Assembly: GCF_000308635.1 (NCBI RefSeq)
Contig: NZ_BAGD01000085.1
Coordinates: forward strand, 1-64,000
Length of the DNA stretch: 64,000 nucleotides
Direction: 5' to 3'
From: Nocardia otitidiscaviarum NBRC 14405
GTDB taxonomy: Bacteria; Actinomycetota; Actinomycetes; Mycobacteriales; Mycobacteriaceae
A program made the translations under genes and the position numbers. Below are positions 51,932 through 60,500 of the stretch, in pieces. A model generated the notes under the pieces. It ran no database searches. It saw nothing but the letters and a program-made list of their open reading frames with translations, and was not told where the DNA came from. The first letter of the stretch is position 1. The number at the start of each line of letters is the position of its first letter.

Positions 51932-52330
51932 GGACAGATCCCCCCGCGGCAGCTCCACCGGCACGAAGCGACCGTCCGGACCGGGCCGGAACTCGGTGAC
52001 CTCGACGACCGCCGCCACCGGCAGCGGCCCGTAGAGATGCGGAAACCGCATGGATTCCGGGTCGGTCGGCACGCCCGGCTCCCAGCGCACCGGATCGGTC
52101 AGGCGGGCCGGGTCCAGCCACAGCAGCACCAGGTCGCGGCGGCCCGCGAACAGGCGATCGGCGGGCAGGTGCACCTGCCGCGGTGCGGACAGATGGATGA
52201 AGCCGACCTCGGCCAACGAGGGAGCGCGCAGTTCCCCGGCCGCGCGCGCCGCCTCCCAGTCCGCCCGCGAACAGATGTGCAGGAGCGGGCCGCTGTACTC
52301 CGATACCGTCTCGGGTGCGTCGAGTGCCAT
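51929..52330 (-). CDS. DUF952 family protein
   Basis: The 133-residue protein has the DUF952 pattern: LLHICSRADWEAARAAGELR, VGFIHLSAPRQVHLPADRLF, VLLWLDPARLTDPVRWEPG and MRFPHLYGPLPVAAVVEV. The fold is related to ADP-ribosyl/glutathione-transferase-like small domains, and no activity is established. ATG 52330 follows TAGCGT by six bases. Its end overlaps the promoter of the KhtT-like gene, so readthrough between them is possible. Confidence 0.88.
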   Translation of the reverse strand: MALDAPETVSEYSGPLLHICSRADWEAARAAGELRAPSLAEVGFIHLSAPRQVHLPADRLFAGRRDLVLLWLDPARLTDPVRWEPGVPTDPESMRFPHLYGPLPVAAVVEVTEFRPGPDGRFVPVELPRGDLS

Positions 52331-52336
52331 GCCGCC

Positions 52337-52342
52337 ACGCTA
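52337..52342 (-). promoter_or_regulatory. -10 element TAGCGT, leaderless arrangement
   Basis: On the - strand TAGCGT lies six bases before the DUF952 ATG at 52330. Confidence 0.5.
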
Positions 52343-52376
52343 GCGGTGTCCACGACGCGCGGTCTCTGATAGACCG

Positions 52377-54167
52377 GTGGCCATGAACCCGTCGCTCATC
52401 ATGTCCGCCCGCGATATCGAATTCCTGCTCTACGACTGGCTGGACGTGGAGTCGCTGACGACGCGGGACCGCTACGGCGACCACTCGCGCGAGACCTTCG
52501 ACCAGGTGCTGCGGCTGAGCCAGGATCTCGCCGCCCGCTACTTCGCGCCGCACAACCGCGACAGCGACCTGCACGAGCCCACCTTCGACGGGGAGAAGGT
52601 GCACATCATCCCCGCGGTCGGCGAGGCGCTGCGGGCCTTCGCCGATGCCGGGATGATCGGCGCGGCCATGGATTACGAGGTCGGCGGCATGCAGCTGCCC
52701 TACAGCGTGTTCACCGCCTGCATGTCGTGGTTCCACGCCGCCAATGTGGGCACCACCGGATACGCGCTGCTCACCGTCGGCAATGCCAATCTGCTTGCCA
52801 CGCACGGCAGCCCGGAGCAGGTCGACCGCTTCCTGCGCCCCATGCTCGACGGCAGCAGCTTCGGCACCATGGCGCTGTCGGAGCCGCACGCCGGATCCAA
52901 TCTCGCCGACATGACCACCCGGGCGGTCCCCCAGCAGGACGGCACCTACCGGCTGTTCGGCCGCAAGATGTGGATTTCCGGCGGGGATCACGAACTCTCG
53001 GACAATATCGTGCATTTGGTGCTGGCCCGGATCCCCGACGCACCGGCGGGCACCCGCGGCATCTCGCTGTTCATCGTGCCCAAGTACCTGCCCGCCGCCG
53101 ACGGCACGCCGGGCGAACACAACGACGTGGCGCTGGCGGGCATCAACCACAAGATGGGATGGCGCGGCACGGTCAATACCGCGCCGGTCTTCGGCGACGG
53201 CCGCTACACCCCGGGTGGAGCCGCCGGTGCCGTCGGCTACCTGGTCGGCGAGCCCAATCGCGGTCTGGCGTATATGTTCTCGATGATGAACGAGGCGCGC
53301 CTGGGCGTCGGCCTGGCCGCCACCGCCCTGGGCTACACCGGATACCTCAAATCCCTGGACTACGCCCGCACGCGGCCGCAGGGCCGCCCGCAGGGGGTGC
53401 GCGACGGCGCGCAGGTGCCCATCGTGCGGCATCCGGATGTGCGGCGGATGCTGTTGGCGCAGAAGGCGTACGCGGAGGGCGCGCTCGCGCTCCAGCTGTA
53501 CTGCGCCAAGCTGGTCGACGATCTGCGCACCGGTACCGACGCCGAGCGCGCCGCCGTGCTGCTGCGCATCCTCACCCCGGTCGCCAAGAGCTGGCCGTCC
53601 CAGTGGTGCCTGACCGCCAACGATCTCGCCATCCAGGTGCTCGGCGGTGCGGGCTACACCCGCGACTACGACGTCGAACAGCACTACCGCGACAACCGGC
53701 TCAATCCCATTCACGAGGGGACGCACGGCATTCAGAGCCTGGACCTGCTGGGCCGGGCCGTCACCGCCGACGGGGGCAGCGCGCTCACCGCCCTGCTCGA
53801 CGCCATCGCGACCACGGTGACCGCCGCGCGCGACACCGGCGATACGGAGCTCACCGCCTTCGCCGACGCCCTGGACCTGGCGGCGGGCCGGGTCGCCACC
53901 ACCACCGCCACGCTGTGGCAGGACCTCCATCCGGAGACGGCGCTGGCCAACTCCGCGGCGTATCTGGAGGCGGTCGGGCATGTGGTGCTGGCTTGGATCT
54001 GGTTGCAGCAGTCCCTGGTTGCCAGCGGCGGCGACGCCTTCGCGCTCGGCAAGCGCGCGGCGGCGCGCTACTTCTTCCGCTGGGAGCTGCCGCGGACCGG
54101 TCCGCTGTTCGACCTGCTGGTCTCGCGCGACCGGACCACGCTGGACCTGGACGAGTCCTGGTTCTGA
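52377..54167 (+). CDS. Acyl-CoA dehydrogenase, long FadE type
   Basis: At 596 residues it has the extra N-terminal and C-terminal domains of the FadE5-like group. Landmarks are FGTMALSEPHAGSNLADMTT, KMWISGGDHELSDNIVHLVL (FAD and substrate loop), AGINHKMGWRGTVNT, YMFSMMNEARLGVGLAATAL, and LNPIHEGTHGIQSLDLLGR with the catalytic Glu. It oxidises acyl-CoA to enoyl-CoA in beta-oxidation and passes electrons to ETF. GTG 52377 or ATG 52383 is the start. It stands alone, divergent from the DUF952 gene. Confidence 0.94.
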   Translation: MAMNPSLIMSARDIEFLLYDWLDVESLTTRDRYGDHSRETFDQVLRLSQDLAARYFAPHNRDSDLHEPTFDGEKVHIIPAVGEALRAFADAGMIGAAMDYEVGGMQLPYSVFTACMSWFHAANVGTTGYALLTVGNANLLATHGSPEQVDRFLRPMLDGSSFGTMALSEPHAGSNLADMTTRAVPQQDGTYRLFGRKMWISGGDHELSDNIVHLVLARIPDAPAGTRGISLFIVPKYLPAADGTPGEHNDVALAGINHKMGWRGTVNTAPVFGDGRYTPGGAAGAVGYLVGEPNRGLAYMFSMMNEARLGVGLAATALGYTGYLKSLDYARTRPQGRPQGVRDGAQVPIVRHPDVRRMLLAQKAYAEGALALQLYCAKLVDDLRTGTDAERAAVLLRILTPVAKSWPSQWCLTANDLAIQVLGGAGYTRDYDVEQHYRDNRLNPIHEGTHGIQSLDLLGRAVTADGGSALTALLDAIATTVTAARDTGDTELTAFADALDLAAGRVATTTATLWQDLHPETALANSAAYLEAVGHVVLAWIWLQQSLVASGGDAFALGKRAAARYFFRWELPRTGPLFDLLVSRDRTTLDLDESWF

Positions 54168-54417
54168 AACGAGTCCTACTCGCGTTTGCTACCGAGTCCG
54201 TGCCGATATCCAATCGGAGTGTGAGTGTCGGTGCCCCCGGGTAGTCTCCCGATAAGACAAATGGATCGGCCTGTTCCGGAGGGTGATATCGGCGTTTCGC
54301 GAATGCGGCCGCGGGCTGTTCGCTTCTAGCGAAACCGCAGGTCGTGTTATCGAAAACACAAAGAAACATTCTCGGGAACAAAGCCCCCGTCCCGAACGTC
54401 TGACAAAGTAGTCATAG
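54168..54417. other. Promoter-bearing spacer upstream of the DUF7455 gene
   Basis: No gene is seen. The stretch 54330-54375 is A-rich for this genome and is the likely promoter zone. TCGGGA (54372-54377) and TCCCGA (54390-54395) form a further small inverted repeat. Confidence 0.35.
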
Positions 54418-54487
54418 CCACTGCTGGGAAGTAGCGGTAGCGAGCTCACGGAGAGGTCCGTGAGCCCCACACCAGGCGAACGGTGTG
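54418..54487 (+). promoter_or_regulatory. Structured leader: three tandem hairpins
   Basis: H1 has arms 54418-54425 and 54430-54437 with a GGGA (GNRA-type) tetraloop. H2 is a perfect 9-bp stem GCTCACGGA (54444-54452/54457-54465) with a GAGG loop. H3 has CACACC (54468-54473) pairing with GGTGTG (54482-54487). They lie between the promoter zone and the ribosome site at 54507-54513. Confidence 0.55.
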
Positions 54488-54516
54488 TGAGCACCCGGAG
54501 CCAGGACGGAGGAGTC

Positions 54517-54711
54517 ATGCCAGGAACCCTGACTAGCACCCCACTGACCGCGGTCGACCGTTGCGACCGCTGCGGGGCAGGCGCGCGCGTGCGTGCGACC
54601 CTTCCCGGTGGTGGAGAGTTGCTCTTCTGCCAGCATCACGCCAATGAGCACATGGATCGTCTTCGTGAGCTCGAAGCCGTGATCGACACGGAGTCGGCAC
54701 CGGCGCTGTAA
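54517..54711 (+). CDS. Small zinc-ribbon-like protein (DUF7455)
   Basis: The 64-residue protein MPGTLTSTPLTAVDRCDRCG carries a Cys-x2-Cys knuckle (CDRC). It is followed by LLFCQHHANEHMDRLRELEA, giving a Cys and His cluster that could bind zinc. This fits the actinobacterial DUF7455 family, of unknown function. GGAGGAG lies just before ATG 54517; an in-frame GTG at 54460 would run through the hairpins and is unlikely. It has a long structured leader and its own strong terminator, so it is probably highly expressed or tightly controlled. Confidence 0.85.
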   Translation: MPGTLTSTPLTAVDRCDRCGAGARVRATLPGGGELLFCQHHANEHMDRLRELEAVIDTESAPAL

Positions 54712-54784
54712 TCAGCTCCTCCGCCTCGCGGTATGTGAACGCGAGGGGTCCGCTCGACAACTGAATCTTCCCAACAGAAAACCC

Positions 54785-54816
54785 GACAGCGGGCGACCAC
54801 ACGGTCGCCCGCTGTC
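54785..54816 (+). terminator. Hairpin terminator of the DUF7455 gene
   Basis: A perfect 14-bp stem (GACAGCGGGCGACC) with an ACAC loop lies 73 bases after the stop. Confidence 0.8.
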
Positions 54817-54835
54817 GCGCTCTCTGCCCGCCGAT

Positions 54836-56629
54836 TTGACACGAACCGAATCGAGGTGTCCCCTGTCCGCCATCCACGTCACCTACCTGCCGGACCGGCA
54901 CATGTTCGCCCTCTGGACCTGGGCTGGAACCGGCCCCGGCGCCGCCCCGCGCGGTATCGGGGAGCGGGAGACCGTCGCGCTGGCCGTGCCGTCCGGGCGG
55001 CGGATCGAGATCGCCGACGTCGAATGCGCCCTGGTGGAACCCGAGCGACTCCCGACACTGACACTGCCCGACCTCGCGGGCTCCGGCCGGGCGTGGCTCG
55101 CGGCGCTCACCGACACACCCGGTCCGCTCCCCGCCGCCGCGCACGCGGTGCCCAATGCGGCGGGAACGGCCGTGGTGTCCGCCGAGCGGGCACTGCGAAC
55201 CCTGCGGGAGACGGTGGCCCTCTCCGGCGAACTGCGCTCGGGCCTGAAGGCGGAACTCCGGCCGTACCAGGCCCGCGGCATCACCTGGCTGCGGGAGACG
55301 ACCACCGCGCACGGCGGTGCGGTCCTGGCCGATGAGATGGGCCTCGGGAAGACGGTGCAGGCCATCGGCTTCCTGCTGGGGCGGGCCGCCGAGGGACCGC
55401 AACTGGTGGTGTGCCCGACCTCCCTGGTCGGCAACTGGGTGCACGAGATCGAACGATTCGCGCCCGGCCTGCGCGCCGTCGCCTGGCGGGGCGGGCAGCC
55501 GCCGCACGCCACGGCGGGCACGGTGGTGGTCACCGGCTATCCCACGCTGCGCGGGCACGGCCCCGTCCTGGCCGAAACACACTGGGCCGCGGTGGTGTTC
55601 GACGAGGCGCAGGTCCTGAAGAATCCGCGCACGCAGGTGGCCAAGGCGGCGCGGGCCATCGACGCGGCGGTACGGGTGGCGCTCACCGGAACCCCGGTGG
55701 AGAACCATCTCGACGAGCTGTGGGCGTTGCTCAACCTGGTGGTGCCCGGGGAGTTCACGCACCGGTCGCAGTTCCGGCGGCGATTCGTGCGACCCGTGCA
55801 CGAGGGGTCGGCCGAGGCGGTGCTGCGGCTGCGTGACGCCATCGAACCGGTGGTGCTGGCGCGGCGCAAGGCACAGGTGGCGGCGAGCCTGCCGCCCAAG
55901 ATCCACAGCGACCTGGTCTGCGATCTGACCGCCGAACAGGAGACGCTCTACGACCGGCTGCTCGACCGCGCCGAGGCGGAAGGCTTCGGGTCCGGAGCGC
56001 AACGGCACACGCGCGTGCTGGCGGTGCTGACCGAGTTGAAGCAGGTGTGCAACCATCCCGGCCTCGTCACCGGTGAGCTGGACGAATTGTCCGGGCGCTC
56101 GGGCAAGTTCGATGTATGCGCCGATATTCTCGCCAACAATGTGGAGGTGGGCGCGCCCACACTGGTGTTCACGCAGTACCGGCGCACCGGGGAGCTGCTG
56201 GTGCGGCTGTGCGCCGAACGGTTCGGGGTGACGGCCCCGTTCTTCCACGGCGGGCTGAACCAGCAGGAGCGCGCCGAGATCGTGCGGCGGTTCCAATCCG
56301 CCGACGGCCCACCGGTTCTCGTGCTGAGCCTGAAGGCGGCCGGGACGGGGCTGACGCTGACCCGGGCGGCGGATGTGGTGCATTTCGACCGCTGGTGGAA
56401 TCCGGCGGTGGAGGCGCAGGCCTCCGATCGCGCGCACCGCATCGGGCAGACCCGCACGGTCACCGTCACCACGCTGACCTCGGGCACCACCATCGAGGAG
56501 CACATCGCGGGCATGCACGATCGCAAATCCGCGCTCACCGATCTCACCGATGCCGCCGGGGTGGCGACCCTGGCCCGCCTCGACGACGACCGACTCATGG
56601 AACTGCTGCGCCGGAAGCGAGGCAACTGA
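54836..56629 (+). CDS. SNF2-family DEAD/DEAH box ATPase
   Basis: This Swi2/Snf2-type ATPase of 597 codons has motif I VLADEMGLGKTVQAIGFLLG (about 162-181), Ia VVCPTSLVGNWVHEI, II VVFDEAQVLKN, III RVALTGTPVENHLDELWALL, and the helicase C-terminal lobe with LVFTQYRRTGELL, LSLKAAGTGLTLTRA and SDRAHRIGQTRTV. The N-terminal ~130 residues are a short variable domain. The start is unsure: TTG 54836 is the first, but a GAGGTG site points at a rare CTG at 54863, and ATG 54902 is further in. It lies one base from a SWIM-domain gene, a pairing common in actinobacteria. Confidence 0.92.
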   Translation: MTRTESRCPLSAIHVTYLPDRHMFALWTWAGTGPGAAPRGIGERETVALAVPSGRRIEIADVECALVEPERLPTLTLPDLAGSGRAWLAALTDTPGPLPAAAHAVPNAAGTAVVSAERALRTLRETVALSGELRSGLKAELRPYQARGITWLRETTTAHGGAVLADEMGLGKTVQAIGFLLGRAAEGPQLVVCPTSLVGNWVHEIERFAPGLRAVAWRGGQPPHATAGTVVVTGYPTLRGHGPVLAETHWAAVVFDEAQVLKNPRTQVAKAARAIDAAVRVALTGTPVENHLDELWALLNLVVPGEFTHRSQFRRRFVRPVHEGSAEAVLRLRDAIEPVVLARRKAQVAASLPPKIHSDLVCDLTAEQETLYDRLLDRAEAEGFGSGAQRHTRVLAVLTELKQVCNHPGLVTGELDELSGRSGKFDVCADILANNVEVGAPTLVFTQYRRTGELLVRLCAERFGVTAPFFHGGLNQQERAEIVRRFQSADGPPVLVLSLKAAGTGLTLTRAADVVHFDRWWNPAVEAQASDRAHRIGQTRTVTVTTLTSGTTIEEHIAGMHDRKSALTDLTDAAGVATLARLDDDRLMELLRRKRGN

Positions 56630-56630
56630 T

Positions 56631-57182
56631 ATGCCCGACAACGAATTCGGTTTCACGACCTGGGGTATGGACTGGGTGCGCCTGGCCGAACCGCTCTCGG
56701 TGACCAAACCCGAACCGCTGCTGCCCCGCGCCCGCAGCATCGCCCGGCACGGCGGGGTGCGGACGGAGGTCGAGCACACCGTGGTGCGCGCCACCATCCA
56801 CCGCGGTTCCGAGGCGTCGGTCACCTACCTGGAGTTCGCGCCGCTGACCGGGGCCGCCACCCGCACCATCGCCGAACTCGTCCCCGCCGGTGCGCTGACC
56901 CCGACCGACGAGATGCACGCGGCGATCCGCGCCGCGGGCATCACCCTGGCACCCACCCTCACCAGCGCGGACTGCTCCTGCCGCGCCCGCACCACGCGCT
57001 GCGTCCACATGCTCGCCACCTGCTACACCCTCGCTCGCATGGTGGACGAGAATCCCTGGCTGGCCCTGGACCTCCAGGGCTACCGCACGGGCGGCGCGAC
57101 CGAGGAGGGCCCGGAGCCCGCCCCGGCCCGCTGGACCCCCATCGACAGTCTGGATCCCGCCCGGTTCTTCGACCTCGCCTGA
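56631..57182 (+). CDS. SWIM zinc-finger protein
   Basis: The 183-residue protein has the SWIM signature CxCx(n)CxH in ADCSCRARTTRCVHMLATCY (about 116-135). Its start is ATG 56631, one base after the SNF2 gene stop. SWIM domains bind DNA or proteins. In this pair it probably supplies targeting for the ATPase, which is inference from conserved co-location. The C-terminal ~40 residues are acidic and Pro-rich and end in DPARFFDLA. Confidence 0.9.
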   Translation: MPDNEFGFTTWGMDWVRLAEPLSVTKPEPLLPRARSIARHGGVRTEVEHTVVRATIHRGSEASVTYLEFAPLTGAATRTIAELVPAGALTPTDEMHAAIRAAGITLAPTLTSADCSCRARTTRCVHMLATCYTLARMVDENPWLALDLQGYRTGGATEEGPEPAPARWTPIDSLDPARFFDLA

Positions 57183-57303
57183 CGACGGTCGACACGGCTG
57201 GGCGACCGTGGAAATCACCGTCGACCATCCTCGGGTCTCCCAGGAGTACGGCGTGCGCGATGGCGACTTCGCCGATCTGAGCCGAATCGCGACCGGCCGC
57301 GGG

Positions 57304-58044
57304 TCAGGCGTTCGTTCCGCTGTCGACCGTGAGGAACGCGCCGGTGACGCTGCGGGCGGAATCGCTCGCGAGATAGGTGACGGCGGCGGCGATATCGGTG
57401 GCCACACCGAAGCGGCCCAGGGCGGTGAGCTGGACCTGCCCCTCGGCGTGATCGCTGTCGGCCGGGTTCATATCGGTGTCGGTGGAGCCGGGCTGGATGA
57501 GATTGACGGTGATGCCGCGCGGGCCGAGTTCGCGGGCAAGGGCTTTGGTGAAACCGTTGAGGGCCGATTTGCTCAGGTTGTAGAGCGCCAGTCCGCCGAA
57601 TGGCGCGTGCTCGACCAGGTTGGTGCCGATGCTGATGATGCGGCCACCCTCGGTCAGATACTTCAGCGCGGCCTGCGCGGCGACGAACGGGGCGCGGGCG
57701 TGGATGTGCAGGGCGTTGTCGATCTCGTCGACGGTGAACTCCTCGAACGGCTTGGCAGGGAAGATGCCCGCGTTGTTGACCAGCACATCGAGCCGGCCGA
57801 GCTCGGCGGCGGCGCGGTCGACGGCGGCGGCCACCGCGGTGGCGTCGGCGCTGTCGGCCCGAATGGCCACGGCCCGACGACCCAGCGCCTCGAGTTCGGC
57901 GACCATGTTCTTCGCCAGCACGTCATTGGCCTGATACGTCAGCGCCACATCCGCGCCCGCGGCGGCGAGCGCGCGGGCGATCGCCGCGCCGATCCCCCGG
58001 CTGCCACCGGTCACCAGCGCCACCTTGCCCGTCAGATCCGACAT
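57304..58044 (-). CDS. Short-chain dehydrogenase/reductase
   Basis: The 246-residue SDR has cofactor motif VALVTGGSRGIGAAIARALA, LVNNAGIF (NNAG), a Ser before the YxxxK pair in ALYNLSKSALNGF, and the end PQGSTDT-like IQPGSTDTDM. It is closest in style to 3-oxoacyl-ACP reductase-like 'classical' SDRs, probably NADP-linked. The substrate is unknown. GGAGGG lies before ATG 58044. It is divergent from a TetR gene with matching inverted sites in the intergenic region. Confidence 0.94.
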   Translation of the reverse strand: MSDLTGKVALVTGGSRGIGAAIARALAAAGADVALTYQANDVLAKNMVAELEALGRRAVAIRADSADATAVAAAVDRAAAELGRLDVLVNNAGIFPAKPFEEFTVDEIDNALHIHARAPFVAAQAALKYLTEGGRIISIGTNLVEHAPFGGLALYNLSKSALNGFTKALARELGPRGITVNLIQPGSTDTDMNPADSDHAEGQVQLTALGRFGVATDIAAAVTYLASDSARSVTGAFLTVDSGTNA

Positions 58045-58064
58045 CGGAACCCTCCATCACTTTT

Positions 58065-58139
58065 TGTGTCGATCAGTACATAAATACCCAAGCAGAGGCC
58101 GGGCGGTCGCGTCAAGGGGTATATTTAACGATCGACACA
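58065..58139. promoter_or_regulatory. Paired operator sites between SDR and TetR genes
   Basis: TGTGTCGATC (58065-58074) and its exact inverse GATCGACACA (58130-58139) flank the AT-rich promoter zone. That zone includes TATATT (58120-58125), a likely -10 for the TetR gene. Each site lies close to one of the two starts, as expected of a repressor acting on both. Confidence 0.55.
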
Positions 58140-58153
58140 GAAAGGAGTCCGCC

Positions 58154-58756
58154 ATGGCGGAACGCGGACGGCCACGGGCGTTCGACCGCGACATCGCGCT
58201 GCGGCGCGCCATGGAGGTGTTCTGGGAGCACGGCTACGAGGGCGCGTCCATGACCGACCTCACCACCGCCATGGGCATCAACTCCCCCAGCCTCTACGCT
58301 GCCTTCGGCGGCAAGGAGGCGCTGTTCCGCGAGGCCGTCGCGCTCTACGGCCGCACCGAGGGCGGCCTGACCGAACGCGCCCTGCGCGAGGAGCCCACCG
58401 CCCGCGCCAGCATCGAGGCCATGCTGCGCGACAACGCCCGCTCCTACACCACCCCCGGCTCCCCGCGCGGCTGCATGGTGGTGCTGGCGGGCTCCACCTA
58501 CACCACCCGCAATACCGCCGTCCGCGACTTCCTCATCGATATGCGCAGGTGCACAACCGAAGACATCCGGCGGCGACTGGAACGCGGTGTCGCCGACGGG
58601 GATCTGCCGCCGGGCACCGATATCGATGCCCTCGCCGCCTTCTACGCGACCGTGCTGTACGGACTGTCCATTCAGGCCCGCGACGGCGTGGACGACCGCG
58701 AACTGCAACGCTCCATCGACACCGCCATGGCGGCCTGGCCGGTACCGACGCGCTGA
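58154..58756 (+). CDS. TetR/AcrR-family regulator
   Basis: The 200-residue regulator has RPRAFDRDIALRRAMEVFWE, the helix-turn-helix GASMTDLTTAMGINSPSLYA and AFGGKEALFREAVALY. A C-terminal domain follows with GCMVVLAGSTYTTRNTAVRD, typical of the group that controls neighbouring reductases. AAAGGAG precedes ATG 58154. It most likely represses the divergent SDR gene and itself. It converges on the APC permease gene, 27 bases away. Confidence 0.94.
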   Translation: MAERGRPRAFDRDIALRRAMEVFWEHGYEGASMTDLTTAMGINSPSLYAAFGGKEALFREAVALYGRTEGGLTERALREEPTARASIEAMLRDNARSYTTPGSPRGCMVVLAGSTYTTRNTAVRDFLIDMRRCTTEDIRRRLERGVADGDLPPGTDIDALAAFYATVLYGLSIQARDGVDDRELQRSIDTAMAAWPVPTR

Positions 58757-58783
58757 TCCCTTGCCGCCCAGCGCTTGTCGACC

Positions 58784-60334
58784 TCAGGCGCGCGGCGTCA
58801 CATCGGATTCGACGATCCGCTCCGACGGCGCGGGCAGTCGCCGCGCCAGCACCTCACCCCGGAAGAACTCCGGCATGGAGCGGGCGAGCAGCAGATACAG
58901 CGGCACCCCGAGCAGCAGGGTGCCCACGCCGAGCAGGAAGACCCCGCCGATCTGCCAGTGCGGCAGGAAGGGCAGCGTCCAGGCGGAATCGCCGTAATCG
59001 GCCTGCCAGGACGTGACGGCCGTCCAGCCCGCCGCGAACAGCAGCATGCCGCCGCCGAGCGCGGGCAGCACGCCCTTCATGACCAGAGCCCTTCGGTCCG
59101 AAGCGAATTCGTGCCGGTACAGCCAGGCGCAGCTGACGCCGGTGAGACCGTAGTAGACACCGATGGAGATGCCGATGGCCGTCACCGCGTCGGCGATGAG
59201 CCGCCCGCCGGAGGCAAAGTTCAACGCCACATAGAGCAGCACCGACAGCGCGCCGAACACCACCGTCGAGACGATCGGGGTGCGGAAGCGCGGATGGACG
59301 CGGCCGAACGCCTCCGGCAGCGCGCGATGCAGCGCCATGGAGTAGGTGGTGCGGGCGGTCGGCAGAATCGTGGTCTGGGTGGAGGCCGCGGCCGAGGTGA
59401 GCACCATGAGGAACAGCAGGTGCACCAGGAACGAGCCGACCGGGCCCGCGCCGAACACCGCGGTGCCGAGCGCGCCGAGCACATCGTCGACATGATCCGG
59501 ATTGGCCAGGCCCAGCCCCTCGGTGCCGCTGCCCGCGAAGGCCTGCGCCGCCACCGTCACCAGCAGGTACAGCGCGACGAGGGTGATGGTGGACAGCACC
59601 GCCGACCGGCCCGGCGTGCGGCGCGGGTCCACCGTCTCCTGGTTCACCGAGACCGCCGAATCCCACCCCCAGTAGATGAACACCATGAGCAGCAGCGCGG
59701 TCACGAAATCGTTGAACGAGCCGATCGCGAACGGGTCGAACCACTCCCAACTCGGCGTCGCCGCACCCACGGCGGCGTGCCCGAGGAACACCCGCACCAG
59801 CGCGACCACCGCGAACAGCACCAGGATCACGAACTCGACGGCCAGCAGCCAGGACTGCAACCGCGCCGACACATCGATCCCGGCCACCGCCACCGCGGTC
59901 ATGACCACCAGATAGACAATGCCCAGCAACAACACCCACCAGCTGGTGGCGTCCGATCCGATCCCGTCGGCACCCACCAGCAGGAAGGTGTACTGCGCGC
60001 TGATCTGGGCCAGACTCGCCATCACCAGCAGATCCGACACCACGATCGCCCACCCGGCCATCCACCCCGTGAACGGTCCGAACGCCCGCGTCGCCCACAC
60101 GAAGCTGGTCCCCGGATCCGGTTCCACCGCATTGAGATCCCGATATCCGATGGCCACCAGCAGCATCGGCACGAACGCCAGCAGCACGATGATCGGGGCC
60201 TGCAACCCCACGGCCGCGACCACCAGGCCGAGGGTGGCGGTGATGCTGTACGCGGGCCCGGCGGAGGCCACACCGATGACGACGCTGGACGCCAGGGAAA
60301 GCGCACCCGACCGCAGGGTGCTCGGAGAAGTCAC
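58784..60334 (-). CDS. APC-family amino acid/amine permease
   Basis: The 516-residue protein has about twelve transmembrane helices. It opens SGALSLASSVVIGVASAGPA, has GYRDLNAVEPDPGTSFVWAT in the first loop, VFIYWGWDSAVSVNQETVDP with the conserved WxW region, and TARTTYSMALHRALPEAFGR. It imports amino acids or polyamines; substrate unknown. GTG 60334 follows TAACCT by six bases, so a leaderless mRNA is likely. It is unrelated to the ethanolamine permease above. Confidence 0.92.
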   Translation of the reverse strand: MTSPSTLRSGALSLASSVVIGVASAGPAYSITATLGLVVAAVGLQAPIIVLLAFVPMLLVAIGYRDLNAVEPDPGTSFVWATRAFGPFTGWMAGWAIVVSDLLVMASLAQISAQYTFLLVGADGIGSDATSWWVLLLGIVYLVVMTAVAVAGIDVSARLQSWLLAVEFVILVLFAVVALVRVFLGHAAVGAATPSWEWFDPFAIGSFNDFVTALLLMVFIYWGWDSAVSVNQETVDPRRTPGRSAVLSTITLVALYLLVTVAAQAFAGSGTEGLGLANPDHVDDVLGALGTAVFGAGPVGSFLVHLLFLMVLTSAAASTQTTILPTARTTYSMALHRALPEAFGRVHPRFRTPIVSTVVFGALSVLLYVALNFASGGRLIADAVTAIGISIGVYYGLTGVSCAWLYRHEFASDRRALVMKGVLPALGGGMLLFAAGWTAVTSWQADYGDSAWTLPFLPHWQIGGVFLLGVGTLLLGVPLYLLLARSMPEFFRGEVLARRLPAPSERIVESDVTPRA

Positions 60335-60340
60335 CGAACA

Positions 60341-60346
60341 AGGTTA
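60341..60346 (-). promoter_or_regulatory. -10 element TAACCT, leaderless arrangement
   Basis: On the - strand TAACCT lies six bases before GTG 60334. Confidence 0.55.
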
Positions 60347-60500
60347 ATGGCAACAATCCCGCAACCAGGAATCCGAGGCCACATCCGAGCGGAGCACACC
60401 CGAGCGGGGGCCGCACCCGAACGGCGGGGCCGCATCCGAGCCACGTAGGTCCGCGCTCGAGCCGCAGGGACAGCGGCGCGGCTTCCCGGGTGCCGCCGTC

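Noticed and set aside
58775..60448. 557-codon + strand frame rich in His, Gln and Arg
   Set aside because: It is antisense to the APC permease, whose helices and motifs are clear.
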